Origin: Isoetes taiwanensis
Taxonomy: Eukaryota; Streptophyta; Lycopodiopsida; Isoetales; Isoetaceae
NCBI GenBank assembly: GCA_021234155.1
Contig: JAJEKV010000020.1
Location: 1,845,275 to 1,909,274 of the forward strand
Reading direction: 5' to 3'
DNA: 64,000 nt
The notes beneath the pieces are model-generated. The model saw only the letters and a list, made by a program, of their open reading frames with translations. It was not told the origin of the DNA and ran no database searches. A program made the position numbers and the translations under genes. This document shows positions 32,890 through 49,253 of the stretch, one piece after another (position 1 is the first letter of the stretch; every line of letters starts with the position of its first letter).

Positions 32890-34537
32890 TCAAATGAACT
32901 TTGCTGTCAGACAGGGATAGGTATTTCTCTTTCTCTCATACTGTGGTGCGCGCTGCATCTAAGATATATTTCAAGCTGAATACATTTTTCTTGAAGGATG
33001 AGGATTCTTCGGCAGGGTGTAGACAGGCGTGGTTCACTTCTTTCTCTCGGCACAGGGGCATGGCAGGTATTGTTGATGCTCTCGCTGCTGTGAAGTCTTT
33101 TGCTAAAGGTTGGGGTCGTGAGCGGGCTTCTGCGAACCGGAGCCTTCTGCTGGCTCTTTATCTAACAGCTTGAGGCATGTAGGTCTATTGCCCTATCAGA
33201 TGGTCATGTGGAGAAGCAAATTTTGTATAGCATTCGGCAGATGGAATCTGAACAAGTGCAATTTGCTCGCATTAAAGCTGGGTTGCAATGGTTCAAGGAA
33301 GAAGACCGGTGCATAGGTTTTTTCTTCAGAGCTGCCAAAACAAGAAAGCTAGCTACATCTCTTCAGTCTCTGCAGATTCAGGATGGGCTTGTTGTTTCAG
33401 ATCCAACTGAGCTTAGAGGCTTTTTGCACAATCACTTTTCTACTTTCTTCACTGCTCGGTGTCTTCCCTTTCACTCAGATTTTCAAGCGGCTTTGCTTGC
33501 TAAGGTACATCCTATAGTCACTAATGAGCAAAGGGCCATGTTAGAGGCTGAGATCAGCCAGAATGATTTAGCCGAGGCCACATTTTCTCTCAAGAGGGGC
33601 AAGTGTCCAGGTCTTGATGGTATTCCGGTGGAATTTTTCCAGGAGTATTGGGATTGGCTTGGTGTATATGTGTATGATGCGTTCCGGGATTTTAAAAGAC
33701 AGAGGCACCTGGACAAAATCCTCAACTCTGGTTGCATCTCCCTTATTCCAAAATATAAGGATCCCTCTTCCATTTCAGATTGCCGCCCCATTACCTTGTT
33801 GTCCTCAGTGTACAAGATCTTTGCTAAAGCTTTTGCTCAGAAGCTTTGTGGCGTGCTTACTGAGTCCAACTCTTCCACATAGTCAGGTTTCTTGCCTTGC
33901 CGGTGTATCTTAAATAAATGTGGCAGCAGCATATGAGGGTCTCTATTGGGATAGAATGCATGGCTACCCCATTGTATATTTGAAGCTGGATTTTGCAAAA
34001 GCATATGACAATGTTGACTGGAGTTTCCAGGAGCAGTGCCTTTTACGCCTTGGTTTTGATGCCCAGTTCACAACAGACGTTATAAAACTTCATTATTCTG
34101 CTCGTTCTTCAGTTCTTTTTCAAGGAGAACCATCGACGTTTTTTCAGGTGGGCGTGGCATTCGCCAAGGCTGTCCTTTGGCACCGCGGCTTTTTACAATT
34201 GTGGCAGAGATTCTTTCTCGGGTATTCTCTCTTGCAGTGCAGGAAGGCATCTTGCATGGTCTTCCCATGAATAATGGTTCACAAGAGATTTGTAATCAGT
34301 ACGCAGATGACACTTTCTTGTTCTTAATGGCTGATGAGCAGAATTTGCAGAATGCCATTTCCTTGTTGGACAGTTTCTCCTTGGCTTCTGGTATCTTTGT
34401 GGGATGGCAAAAGTGTACTGCCTTGTGGGCCCTAAACTCTCCAGTGCCGTCTTCTGTTGTTGCATTTCCATAGAAGGTTCTTCCTCATGGGAAGGCAACT
34501 AGGCTTTTAGGCATCCCGATTGGTATATACCTCTCAT
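32890..34537 (+). mobile_element. L1-like LINE, RT part in plus orientation
   Basis: ORF2 pieces cover the pre-RT linker and reverse transcriptase. Segments are KRGKCPGLDGIPVEFFQEYW (about 33590), SDCRPITLLSSVYKIFAKAF (about 33777), catalytic motif A LKLDFAKAYDNVDW (about 33980), then IRQGCPLAPRLF after a frameshift near 34150, and motif C YADD at 34300-34311. In-frame stops occur at about 33171 and 33880. It is a different family from the (TC)n-bounded LINEs. The reading ends soon after YADD, and the missing C-terminal part lies inverted at 31892-32880. Homology to repeat R begins at 34538. Confidence 0.85.
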
Positions 34538-34725
34538 CTAGAGTCGCATTATTGGGACAAGAGGCAATTAAAATTGTATGGAGTGGCACTTGAAAACTTC
34601 TTGGATGGTGCAGACTTGCACTTTAGATGCAAACTTTAGAAAGCTCTCTTATATAGGGTCTAACTATTACGACCAGATGCAAACAACCTGTTGAAAATTG
34701 TGTGTATTTAGTGCCATTGCGTATA
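34538..34725 (+). repeat. Repeat R, copy 1
   Basis: About 185 bp nearly identical to 38283-38470, from attgggacaagaggc to gtgtatttagtgccattg. Copy 2 belongs to a tandem array at 38148-38385; here only the last unit and its downstream flank occur. Confidence 0.85.
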
Positions 34726-35491
34726 TGGTAAATTTGAATACGAATATTAGAAAAGGTTAACTAGAACACTTGTTTGGAAGGTGCAGACATGCACAAGATT
34801 GTAGTGCACTAGATGCAAATAACAGAAATCGTTTGTTGATATGTTATCACAGTGGGCAGTAGACATTTATAGCCATGAAGGTTCTTTTTTAATGGCAATT
34901 TAAGATTATTAGACCATTGGTCTTCAATCCTTGACGAAATTTGCAGAGACGTGAACATATAAAAGGATTTTTTCTTTTTCTAGATGTAGAATTGTCGCAG
35001 ACCTAATATGGATCTTCACAAGCCTTTTGATGCTAGCTGAACGCCAGCCTTACTAGGTACAGTTGCATTGTTTAGGGATAAAATGTAAGGGACACCTTGA
35101 ACAGAAAATATATTCTCTTTGACATTTTAAGGAAATTAGGGTTGGCGACTTCTAGCAGACCTTATGTAAAAATTTTGCATGCTGCTACAGTCTGTACACG
35201 ACCAGCAATACAAGGCTGGAGACCTAAGAGCATTTCGCACATGCCTTTAGCTGCCGGTTGAGTGCCGACCTGACTTAATACAAGGACAAATGGAGTGATC
35301 ACACAAGGGGAACAGCCTGTTGCATGGATTTACAAAGGATTCAGACTAGCTTCTCACGCAAATGGTACTGTAACCTTGACCTAATTAGAGCCATTGAATC
35401 AAGTCCAGTACTTTTGCTGCAGACCTCCCGGATTCGCATATCAGTAGCATGGAATGGTTTTTTCCCCCTTTTTTCTGGGTCCTCGCTCTGA
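34726..35491. other. Unassigned sequence
   Basis: No coding motif. Scattered phrases such as ggtgcagac and gatgcaaa recall repeat R, so part may be decayed copies. Confidence 0.35.
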
Positions 35492-35777
35492 AATGGACAA
35501 AGAATTCGATTCAGACGGTTATTCTATCAGTGCAAGTGAGGATGAATTTGATGAACTCCTTGAGTTGGCATTTCAATGCTGTTTGGCTGAGATTAACATG
35601 GCAAATTTCCCTGGTAATGCTGGCGGCAACAAAAGGGTGCTTATGGATGATTCTGAAAGCAAGAAAAATAGCAGTGATTTGAATTTGAATGTGGCTGGAA
35701 GGAATGCATAAGAAAGGTCTTTTGTTCCTGAAACCCAAATGCATGAGGAGCGTAGCTCTAATCATGACGGGATACAG
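35492..35777 (+). pseudogene. Acidic N-terminal exon-like reading, unknown gene
   Basis: From ATG 35492 the reading is MDKEFDSDGYSIS and continues through an acidic stretch (SEDEFDELLELAFQCCL). It then meets a TAA at 35709-35711, reads on in frame as SFVPETQMHEERS, and reaches a good donor, atacag|gtatcc, at about 35777. The continuation after the stop suggests an exon with a point nonsense change. I do not recognise the family; low-complexity acidic N-termini are common in nuclear proteins. Confidence 0.35.
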
Positions 35778-38147
35778 GTATCCTTAGATAGATATCCCTT
35801 GATTTAGCTTGCTTTGTGTTGATCAAAAGCAGTTTACATCAATAACATTGATTTTTGAGATTATAAGGATGAAACAAAATCGTAACAGGTTCGATTAAAT
35901 GAATTCTGCAAATAGCACTGCATATTATGTTTGCTTAAATTGTATAACACATTCTGGCTTATTAGTTTGTTTAAACGGAAAGGATTAACCTATGATTATA
36001 AGCAAGCTAGTGCTTGTTACAGTAGATAATTGCTGCTTTTAAATACTAGGCCTACCTTGGTATAAGCTGTAAATGAGAAGAGAAAATTTGAAACAAACGT
36101 GCTAGATGCGCTCTGTTTTTATTTATGGCTGCTGATAGCTGGTATAAGCTACTGGAACAGAAGGTTTAAATATGTTATTATAGTTTGTTAGGCCTTTAGG
36201 CTATGAGTATTACTACTTTCTTTATTAAATTGATTTGATTCTTTCATTCTTGTACTAATGGGCTACAAGGGAGGTGCAAGGAGTGACCGGTGATAAACCG
36301 AGAGACTCTATGTACCTTCTGGCCCTGGATTTGTTACCATTATCATGCTAACAAATTCTTGGTTAGCTGCAGGTACGAACATCTCTCTTCTTCTTGCTTT
36401 TCCTTGGGGTTCCATTGGTGTTAGGGATGAATTGGATGTGGAAATACGTGATCAATTATGAAGACAACAGTCTATTGAAATAGTACAGGTTATCAGCTGA
36501 TAATATGGATAGCATTGGGTTGTAGTAATTTATATTATATGCAAGTCTTTCAAGGTAAATTTTCTGTGCTTTATTGTGAATGGATAACTAGTGAAGTTAA
36601 ATTATGACTGGAAGTGTTTTGAAAAAATATGCATTTGCTTCTTCAAAAGATGTAACACATTGTGAAAGTAATCATACATGTTTTGAGAGTTGAAAAACTG
36701 GTTTAAATTGAGCAGATAATCCTTTCTTGTAATAGAGTATACTGATGCCTTATGCATGTATTTAAATCGAGTAAATTCTTGTGCTTGGATTCCAACCTTG
36801 TGAAACTTAAGGAAGGTGTACACCGTTTTCATTAGAGACAGGAAATTATAGAAATAATGGTCACAAGATGGTGTTGGATTTTTATCCCAGATCTGCTTAG
36901 ATTTATGTTTTCTGGAATTATAATATCACTAAGGGAATTGCCTCATGCATTTGGTTGAAAGCATGTACATGCTTTTGCATGTGGTTGAAAGGGGGCTCTA
37001 ATCTCAAAGTCAAGTCGTGGTACTGAATGAGATAGGGTATATTTAAAAGATAAGAGTTGACAGACCCAAAGAGGCCATAATAGTTGTTTTTAAGCTGTGT
37101 ACTAAGGTATGCAATGGCCAGTGTATGTATGCTGGTATAGTATCATTATGCGTATGAACAAATAACAAAAGAATAGAATATTGCACATAGAATAAGCTGA
37201 ATGCATCTACTTAGGTCCATGTTTGACTTAAAATGCTTTAGTTAATTGTAATCGGCTTTTGGGGCTAGAGCTCAAATAAAGGTTTTACTGTAAGTGGACA
37301 CTATTAATTCGAGGAAATTGACTTGGTTTTGTTGTATCATGGGATCTGGTTATGTAGCTTATGACTATTTGAAATTAAGTTGTAACGACCAAAGACATGA
37401 AGTACCAGCCTTGTAAAGCCAGTTACTTGGTCTGGATTGATCAGACTGCTAAGGGATTGACCGAAGCAGATGCAATTCTAAGATCAATTAGTTTTGGCTG
37501 GGTTTTTTTTAGACACTTCAATTCACTAGTTCAACTGGTGTTGCTTGTGTCTTTGGTTAACATTAGTTTTTTCCTGGCAAATTACATTATTTCATTTGAG
37601 ATGCTGACCATTGTTATATGTCATAGGATGGACAGAAACAATTTGGGGAATATGTGAATTTGAGGCAATACCCCTGCTGGGAAGGGAGAATTTATGGCAC
37701 TTGGCTATGATGGTAACAACATGGGTTCCTTGGTAAGTTATTCAAATATCTGATTTTCTTTCGATAATAACTTGTTTGAAATTATATTTGAATAATCTCG
37801 GATATTTTTGAAAAAAAATAAGGAAGTAATTCAATGGTGCATGCACCAATTATGCCACTCGACCTATCACCTTTTGTCTATTTAGACTATTGTGACATTT
37901 CTAAAAAAGCTAAAACTGCAAAACAATGGTGGTGCACCAATTTTGCCACTAGGCATATCAACTATTGACTTCTTTTCTATCTGTTAACTGGGTTGCGCAG
38001 TATGCATGGGGTAGGGTTGACCTTTACTGTAGAAGTAAGGGTCAGCCCTCCCTTACATCTACATGTCTAGAACAAAGGTCAGCCTTACCCTACGGTAGGG
38101 GGAAGGGTTTTTTTATTAAATGGCATTTTATACTCAACCTTAAATGA
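35778..38147. other. AT-rich, intron-like, no gene recognised
   Basis: T-rich DNA with no motif-bearing reading frame in either strand. It could be introns following the exon-like reading at 35492, but no downstream exon was identified. Confidence 0.4.
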
Positions 38148-38385
38148 GATGGTAGCATATTGTTTCTATTACTATTGGGACCAACGACATCTAAAATGTT
38201 GCAAATTTCTATGGAGTGGCATGGTGTTGAACATTTGCCTAGTTGGTGCAGACATGGAATTGAGATGGTTGCATATTGTTTCTAATATTATTGGGACAAG
38301 AGGCAATTAAAATGTTGCAAAGTATTGTATGGAGTGGCACTTGAAAACTTCTTGGATGGTGCAGACTTGCACTTTAGATGCAAAC
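38148..38385 (+). repeat. Tandem repeat R, about 117-bp unit, two copies
   Basis: Both units start gagatggt-gcatattgtttct and contain attgggac, aaaatgttgcaaa, tatggagtggca and ggtgcagac. The second unit and its flank recur at 34538-34725. Confidence 0.75.
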
Positions 38386-38470
38386 TTTAGAAAGCTCTCT
38401 TATATAGGGTCTAACTATTACGACCAGATGCAAACAACCTGTTGAAAATTGTGTGTATTTAGTGCCATTG

Positions 38471-39003
38471 CTCTAGTTCGGGCTTATGCCTTTATAATAA
38501 TTTTATCTTATCTTATTTTCTTCTGATCTCTGTAGTTATTACAATGGACTTGGTTACTTTATGTAATGCACTCTATGCTTCCTTTTTTTTTTTTTTTTTT
38601 TTGACGCTGAAAAATTTAAATTCTGCAACTTTCCACGTTGTTTTCACGTCTGTGAAAATCTTCCGACGCCGGAATTTTTTTTTGCCGTATTTTTTACGTT
38701 TTATATGGCAAATATGTGTCGTATCATACAATTCATACGTATTCCGTATAAAACGTACAGCGTATTGAACCTATCCCTGAAAGGCATGCAAGTGTTCTGC
38801 CTTAAAGGAGGACATCAAGAGTGTCATTTGGGAGCGATATCTGCAGATTCAGATTTACTCATAGCAAACAGTTGTGCTCGTGGTGATATGTATTCTTTGC
38901 TTTTCTATGTTATATATGTGGTGGGTAGTGTTGCTCTAGTGGACATCTTCTCCACTGGGTCTTGAGTCCCCATGTACTCTTTTGTATTCTTTTGAGTAAT
39001 AAA
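38471..39003 (+). repeat. Chromovirus 3' unit, copy without poly(A)
   Basis: Starts ctctagttcgggcttatgcc exactly where the chromodomain ORF ends in the next copy (39829). It runs through a T-run and an 84-codon conserved frame to gagtaataaagg. At 39003 it joins integrase sequence (gtttttgaggatatg) through a few shared bases. Confidence 0.75.
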
Positions 39004-39004
39004 G

Positions 39005-39834
39005 GGTTTTTGAGGATATGTTGCGGATGTATTTTCAAGACAATCCAAAGAGATGGGAAGGTTTGTTACCTTTAGCAGAGTTTGCTTACAATAATTTTAA
39101 ACATGAATCTATAGGAATGACACCTTTTAAAGCACTTTACGTACAGGATTGTTATGCTCCAATGAATTAGTATGATCCCATGGTTAAATCTGAAATTTCT
39201 AGACAGATGTTGGAAGAATATGCAGATAAGGTGCAGCTTATAAGAAGCAAAAAGCTAGCGTAAAGCACAACATAGACAAGAGCACTTTGCAGACAAGCAT
39301 AGAATACACTGAGAGTTCAAGGCGGGAGACTTTGTATATCTGCATGTGAAACCAAAGAAAAGCCAGCTCAGAATTGGAAAATGTAGTAAACTTGCTCCAG
39401 GATATGGTGGTCCCTTCAAAATCATTAAAAGGATGGGGAACCTAGCCTATCAATTAGAGCTGCCACCACATGTAAAGATTCATGATGTTTTTCATGTCAG
39501 TTTGTTAAAACCCTCTTTACATGACAGAGATCAATTGCTTCCGGATTTGCAATTAATCCAGGAGAACAATGCCTTTGAAGTAATGCCATCCCAAATATTG
39601 CAGTATCGGGAACAAAAGCTGCGTAGTAGAACAATCAAAGAAATCCTTATACAATGGGCGGACTATCCTATAGAAGATGCAACTTGGATGGAATTAAACG
39701 AGGCCGAAGCAAAATATGCTAAGGATTTTCCAAACCTTTTTCAATCTATATCATGCCATGGAATAAGACTATCTAAAAGATGTATCAAACTTGTGAAGTA
39801 TAAACAATACATGGGGCTTTGTCCCGCGCTCTAG
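39005..39834 (+). pseudogene. Ty3/gypsy chromovirus integrase-chromodomain end, copy 1
   Basis: This is the C-terminal part of a Pol polyprotein from a plant chromovirus LTR retrotransposon. The integrase C-terminal part (WEGLLPLAEFAYNNF) is followed by the GPF-like module (KLAPGYGGPFKIIKRMG, FHVSLLKP) and a chromodomain (SQILQYREQKLR, ILIQWADYPIEDATWMEL). The chromodomain in this family targets integration to chromatin. In-frame stops after CYAPMN and after the KHRI region are shared with copy 2 (42028-42975). The LTR, protease, RT and RNase H parts are absent. It is a dead remnant. Confidence 0.9.
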
Positions 39835-39948
39835 TTCGGGCTTATGCCTTTATAATAATTTTATCTTATCTTATCTTATCTTATTTTCTTCTGATCTCTG
39901 TAGTTATTACAATGGACTTGGTTACTTTATATAATGCACTCTATGCTT

Positions 39949-39979
<31 letters not shown>

Positions 39980-40412
39980 CTTGTTTTCGCAGCATCGAAA
40001 AAAATTTCACACACGCTTTCACATTGTTTTCGCGACGCGAAAAATCTTCCGACGCCGAATTTTTTTTCAGATTTTTTTTCGTTTATCACGGCAAATATGT
40101 GTCGTATCATACAATTCATACATATTCCGTATAAAACGTACAGCGTATTGAACCTATTCCTGAAAGGCATGCAAGTGTTCTGCCTTAAAGGAGGACATCA
40201 AGAGTGTCATTTGGGAGCGATATCTGCAGATTCAGACTTACTCATAGCAAACAGTTGTGCTCGTGGTGATATGTATTCTTTGCTTTTCTATGTTATATAT
40301 GTGGTGGGTAGTGTTGCTCTAGTGGACATCTTCTCCACTGGGTCTTGAGTCCCCATGTACTCTTTGTATTCTTTTGAGTAATAAAGGTCCATGTTCATAA
40401 AAAAAAAAAAAA
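39829..40412 (+). repeat. Chromovirus 3' unit, copy ending in poly(A)
   Basis: Homologous to 38471-39003. A (TCTTA)n stretch is followed by a T-run (about 39951-39979) and the 84-codon frame (40097-40348). The end is AATAAA (about 40380) and, after tccatgttcat, a run of 15 A residues. The order AATAAA then poly(A) suggests a copy made from a polyadenylated transcript, with U3-R-like sequence. Confidence 0.6.
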
Positions 40413-42027
40413 ACTTGTAATCTTGAGATAACTGCACTTGAAATATATTATAGACTTCAAAGCTTCTTCGTTATAATATGGAAATTGATGGGTAAAGTTG
40501 GAGACATGTCATTATAATAAGCAACCAAGCTCAGCGTTGCTAGGCTAAAGCTACAAACCTGTCAATATGTGATATGTGTGCATTTGTCATTTTCTATGTT
40601 CGTTATTTTTTTGTTCATAGCCAAGGGATTTGAATACGCTTTACATGTTCATTAATATTTATTTTCCATAGCCAATGGGATCATTTTGTTGTTGGGCATA
40701 AGTTAAGTCCCCGTAAATGTTAAGCCAATAGTCATAATCGAGAATATCCAAATATCACCATAAATAAAGGTGCATATTTATATATGCCTTTGGGATCATG
40801 TGGTTAGCAAAGTCATTGGTGGACCATATAGTTGTTTTGGGTAAAGTAATTCAATTTCTGTTAACAATAATTTCTGTAGATGTAATTTTATAGTTCTCTT
40901 TCTTACATGTGCTGGAAATATTTGTTAAAGTTGGTCTGTATAGATGTAAGTTCATAGGTTGATTTCTTGAATATGTTGAACTTATTTCATGGCTATCACA
41001 CAAACACTTGCGCTAATTGAATTTGGTCTTTAAAATGGAAAGGAGAAAGAGAGCTTTTTAAGCTGCACAAACAATATAGCCAGCTTGATTGATGTGTTGA
41101 GTATTAGAATGCATAGTTAAAAAGAAGTTTCATTTAAATTGATTTACAATATGCACTTATTCAATATCCAGCATGAATATGAGTCCTCTCTTTGATAACC
41201 CTGATGATAATTTTAAGTGTGAAGATTTCATGTCGTGCAAGAAAAGTATATTAGTAGAAGTGCCTTGCTGAGTGGTTTCACACTCTGGTTTTTCAACAAC
41301 TGGGATAACGCATTCAATACAACATCCTTATATGCACCAAATTGTGGAGAGAAATAAATATCGTGCCACTATCGTTGATTTCTTACTCCGTGCAAAATGC
41401 CTAGATTCTTTATATATAATGGGGTTGCATCCGCGATAAGCTATGAATGAACCAACATGGGGAAATACCATAAAGCTAATAATGACAAAATAGAAGCCAG
41501 AACCTGATCAAAGGCCTCTATTGCTCTTTTTTGTTCAGTAAAGGAGTTGTTGTGTAGGAGGCTGTTTGCTACCTTGAATTTCTTCAACCTATCTCATAGC
41601 ACCACTTCAAAACCATGAAACAATCCTTGCACGCACTATAAAGCTGCAGAGTTATAAACACATCTCACAAACTTCACAGTCCTTGGAAAACAAACTCTGT
41701 TGCGAAGACATGAAATAATCCTTGCATTCTGCAAACCTGCATCAGAACAATGCAATCAAACTTAACCGAGAAACTTAATCATGGAAAGGCCATCTGCCAT
41801 GTTCATCTATCTCTAAGAAGCCTTGGAAAAATTGGGCACAACCAGAAAATAAACTATCCTGTAGATTGCAAATTAATGCTTGAGATTTTACCTCAAACAT
41901 GTGAATATCAGGTCGACGATGGATGTGGTTAAAGCCCGTTCAAATTTTTCCTTTTTTGGGTCAAAATTAACCAAGTTACATTGTCTTTGCTGTAATGTTC
42001 TATGAATCTGATCCTCTTTGACAAATC
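40413..42027. other. Unassigned AT-rich sequence
   Basis: No gene recognised. A Helitron-like but imperfect hairpin (gctcagcgttgctaggc, 40529-40545) lacks a CTAG end at the right distance. Confidence 0.4.
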
Positions 42028-42975
42028 ATGACTGTATATTCCAAGTTAGAATCTACATGTTCATTTTTCAAGGGAGTTGGAACTCAATTGCAGATGAGCA
42101 TAGCTTATCACCGAGAAACCGATGGGCAAACAGAAAGAGTAAACAGGGTTTTTGAGGATATGTTGCGGATGTATTTTCAAGACAATCCAAAGAGATGGGA
42201 AGGTTTGTTACCTTTAGCAGAGTTTGCTTACAATAATTTTAAACATGAATCTATAGAAATGACACCTTTTAAAGCACTTTACGGACAAGATTGTTATGCC
42301 CCAATAAATTAGTATAATCCCATGGTTAAATCTGAAATTTCTAGACAGATGTTGGAAGAATATGCAGATAAGGTGCAACTTATAAGAAGCAGGCTAGCAG
42401 AAGCACAACATAGACAGGAGCACTTTGCAGACAAGCATAGAATACACTGAGAGTTCAAGGCGGGAGACTTTGTATATCTGCATGTGAAACCAAAGAAAAG
42501 CCAGCTCAGAATTGGAAAATGTAGTAAACTTGCTCCAGGATATGGTGGTCCCTTCAAAATCATTAAAAGGATGGGGAACCTAGCCTATCAATTAGAGCTG
42601 CCACCACATGTAAAGATTCATGATGTTTTTCATGTCAGTTTGTTAAAACCCTCTTTACATGACAGAGATCAATTGCTTCCGGATTTGCAATTAATCCAGG
42701 AGAACAATACCTTTGAAGTAATGCCATCCCAAATATTGCAGTATCGGGAACGAAAGCTGCGTAGTAGAACAATCAAAGAAATCCTTATACAATGGGCGGA
42801 CTATCCTATAGAAGATGCAACTTGGATGGAATTAAACGAGGCCGAAGCAAAATATGCTAAGGATTTTCCAAACCTTTTTCAATCTATATCGTGCCATGGA
42901 AGAAGACTATCTAAAAGATGTATCAAACTTGTGAAGTATAAACAATACATGGGGCTTTGTCCCTCGCTCTAGTTC
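42028..42975 (+). pseudogene. Ty3/gypsy chromovirus integrase-chromodomain end, copy 2
   Basis: Extends further 5' than copy 1 and shows the integrase core signature GTQLQMSIAYH, TDGQTERVNR. The same C-terminal integrase and chromodomain modules follow. Stops after CYAPIN (TAG, about 42309) and after the KHRI region (TGA, about 42448) are at the same positions as in copy 1, so both copies descend from one already defective source. It is followed by the same ctctagttcggg sequence up to about 43084, where it diverges into a (TCTTA)n stretch. Confidence 0.9.
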
Positions 42976-43087
42976 GGGCTTATGCCTTTATAATAATTTT
43001 ATCTTATCTTATCTTATATTATTTTCTTCTGATCTCTGTAGTTATTACAATGGACTTGGTTACTTTATGTAATGCACTCTATGTAAA

Positions 43088-43122
43088 AATTCATCTTATC
43101 TTATCTTATCTTATCTTATCTT
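43088..43122 (+). repeat. (TCTTA)n short tandem repeat
   Basis: Five or more units of tctta at the end of chromovirus copy 2. Shorter runs occur at about 39864 and 43000. Confidence 0.8.
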
Positions 43123-43199
43123 CTATGCCTTCACTTCCATCTCTTCTCGGAATTCTGTCTCTGCTCCCTTCTTCATCAATATATCTTTTATCTTTGTAA

Positions 43200-45195
<1,996 letters not shown>

Positions 45196-45273
45196 GACTC
45201 TCTCATACGCGCCTTGCCTTGCGCCCTATGCTTGCCTTACACACACACACACACACACACGCACACCCAAATG

Positions 45274-47130
<1,857 letters not shown>

Positions 47131-47338
47131 CTAGTCAGGGCTGAAGGCAAAAAAGACAGCAGACTAGTCCTTTAGATGTGGATAGTTTACTACAACAACT
47201 GCATAAACTATATCACGTAGCGGGATTGCATGAGGAAATGGGCAGACAAGGTGATAATCTCACTTTTTCAGAAGCAGATATATATATGAAGGGCTGAAAT
47301 CACTTTCGGGTGGCAAGGCAGCTGATGCACTTGGGTTA

Positions 47339-49219
47339 ATGGCAGAAATGATAAAATGGGCTGGTCCAGCTGTAACCAGTGCCATCACGAAAATGATGAA
47401 TAGGGCGTTGGTTGAAGGTTTTCCTCACACATGGCAAGTCAATAGAGTGGTACCAATCCATAAAGCAGGAGACGTTAAAGACCCAAGCAACTATAGAATG
47501 ATCATGGTAAGCAGTCTCTTTTCAAAATTATTTGCCAAGCTTATAGAGATAAAGTTAAGTGATTGGCATTGGGTAGAGATGCACAATGTCAGAGCATCGG
47601 GACAAGCAGGTTTTAGGCCTAACATGTCTACAATAGACCACTTAATTACTATGAGAGCAGTGGCAAATGCTGTGAAGAAAACTAAAAAGCCGCTCTTTGC
47701 TTGCTTTGTGGATCTTACTAAAGCTTTCGATATGCTCAGAAGAGGGAACATCTGGGAATATATGGACCACATAGGGGTGCCACAGGAGCTCAGAAATGCA
47801 GTATCAGTACTATATGAGAAGGTGTTGGTAAGTCTATTGTTTCCGCTAAACAAATCATGTAAAGCAGAGATAATCAGTAATATTGGGGTGAAGCAAGGAT
47901 GCCCTCTATCCCCTACATTATTTGGGATATATATAGACCAATTAGAGATGTGGATGCAGAGACATAGTGGAGGGGGGACCACAATTGCAGGATACTTGCT
48001 TATTCTACTCCTGTATGCAGATGATATTGTTATCTTTGCTCGGAGTCACCACGATATGCAGAGACACTTGGAGGCATTAGCCAATTTCTGTGACGCTACT
48101 AAAATGCAGGTGAACCTGAATAAGACTAAAATTCTCATTTTTGGAAAAAGAGTTCATAATTTCCACTTCCAATATAAGGGAGAAGAGGTGGAAATAGCAG
48201 ACACGTATAAATATTTGGGGCTTATAGTGGACCACAATTATGGGTGGAACAAGGCAGTTGGGCAACGCACTGATGCTGGGATTAAGGCACTATATGCAAT
48301 GCAGCAGAAATGCAGAAAAGCAGGGATTGTAGACTGGAAACTGAAGAAGATGTTGTATCAAACCTTGGTTAGGACAGTTGTGTTGTATGGATGTGAGGTT
48401 TGGGGGGCTGGGCTCTCTCAAGAAATGTGGAAAAGAGTTGAGAAAATTCAAAAGAAATTTCTCCTGACGGAACTAGGGGTTAAAATGCAAACCCCGTATC
48501 ATATGATATTGGCTGAAGCAGGGATGGAGATGTTAGAAGCTGAAGCATTATTTCTGACGCTCAAATATGTGCAAAAAGTTCACGACATGGATGCTGATAG
48601 GCTACCGAGGCTGGCAATGATACAGAGCAGTCTTAAGGGATGGTATAATGAGGTGGGCAAATGGATGGGCAAGTGGGGAATGGTGCTAGAAGATATGCCA
48701 TCAGAGGAGGATGAGCTAAGGGAATGGGTCTACGCGCATGTCAGAGAAAAAGCTTGGCATAATGCAGGCACGAAGATGGCATTTTACAAAAAAGAAATTA
48801 ATCCAGCACTTGGAGAAGCACCGCATCTCTTGGGTAAGTTGTCTTATTTTAAAAGACATTTGTGTCATGGAGACTAAAGATTAAGTTCACATCACTTGGG
48901 AGTGGAGGTTGGTAGATGGGGAATCTCCCCGACACCTACGATACACTGCAAAATATGTGGAGCTGATGTACTTGAGGATGAGGCACACCTTATTCTTCAC
49001 CATCCTGCATATGAAAATTTAAGGAGATGGATGGGTATTCCCTACCGGATCTCTTTATATGATTTCTTTCTTGTTGCCAGTGCAACCACCAAAGACTACT
49101 TGATAGAGGTGATGAAAGTGAGAGGCGTGTCAATAAGAAACTATAAACACCTACTGGAATTATATGAGAAAGAGAGTGAGACTAATGATGCCCTGATTGA
49201 GGGTACATTAGAGTTCTAG
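47339..49219 (+). pseudogene. LINE L2 ORF2: RT and C-terminal region
   Basis: The frame is open for 512 codons (47339-48877). It holds all core RT motifs: VNRVVPIHKAGD, QAGFRPNMSTIDHL, motif A CFVDLTKAFD (47702-47731), motif B GVKQGCPLSPTLFGIYID and motif C LLLYADDIV (YADD 48014-48025). Then come KTKILIFGK, TYKYLGLIVD and the VLYGCEVWG block. A stop at 48875-48877 interrupts the C-terminal part, which continues in another frame from 48896 (LGVEVGRWG, C-x2-C, EDEAHLILHHPAY) to 49219. The endonuclease domain is missing, so the start at 47339 is not a natural start. The RT would be catalytically competent by motif, but lacks its endonuclease and intact C-terminus. Confidence 0.9.
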
Positions 49220-49253
49220 TTATATGCAGAAATTGACTTGTATATCGTCTTCT

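Noticed and set aside
40529-40545. Helitron-like hairpin gctcagcgttgctaggc
   Set aside because: The stem has a mismatch and there is no CTAG end at the proper distance on either strand. It may be a decayed subterminal hairpin, but I cannot define an element.
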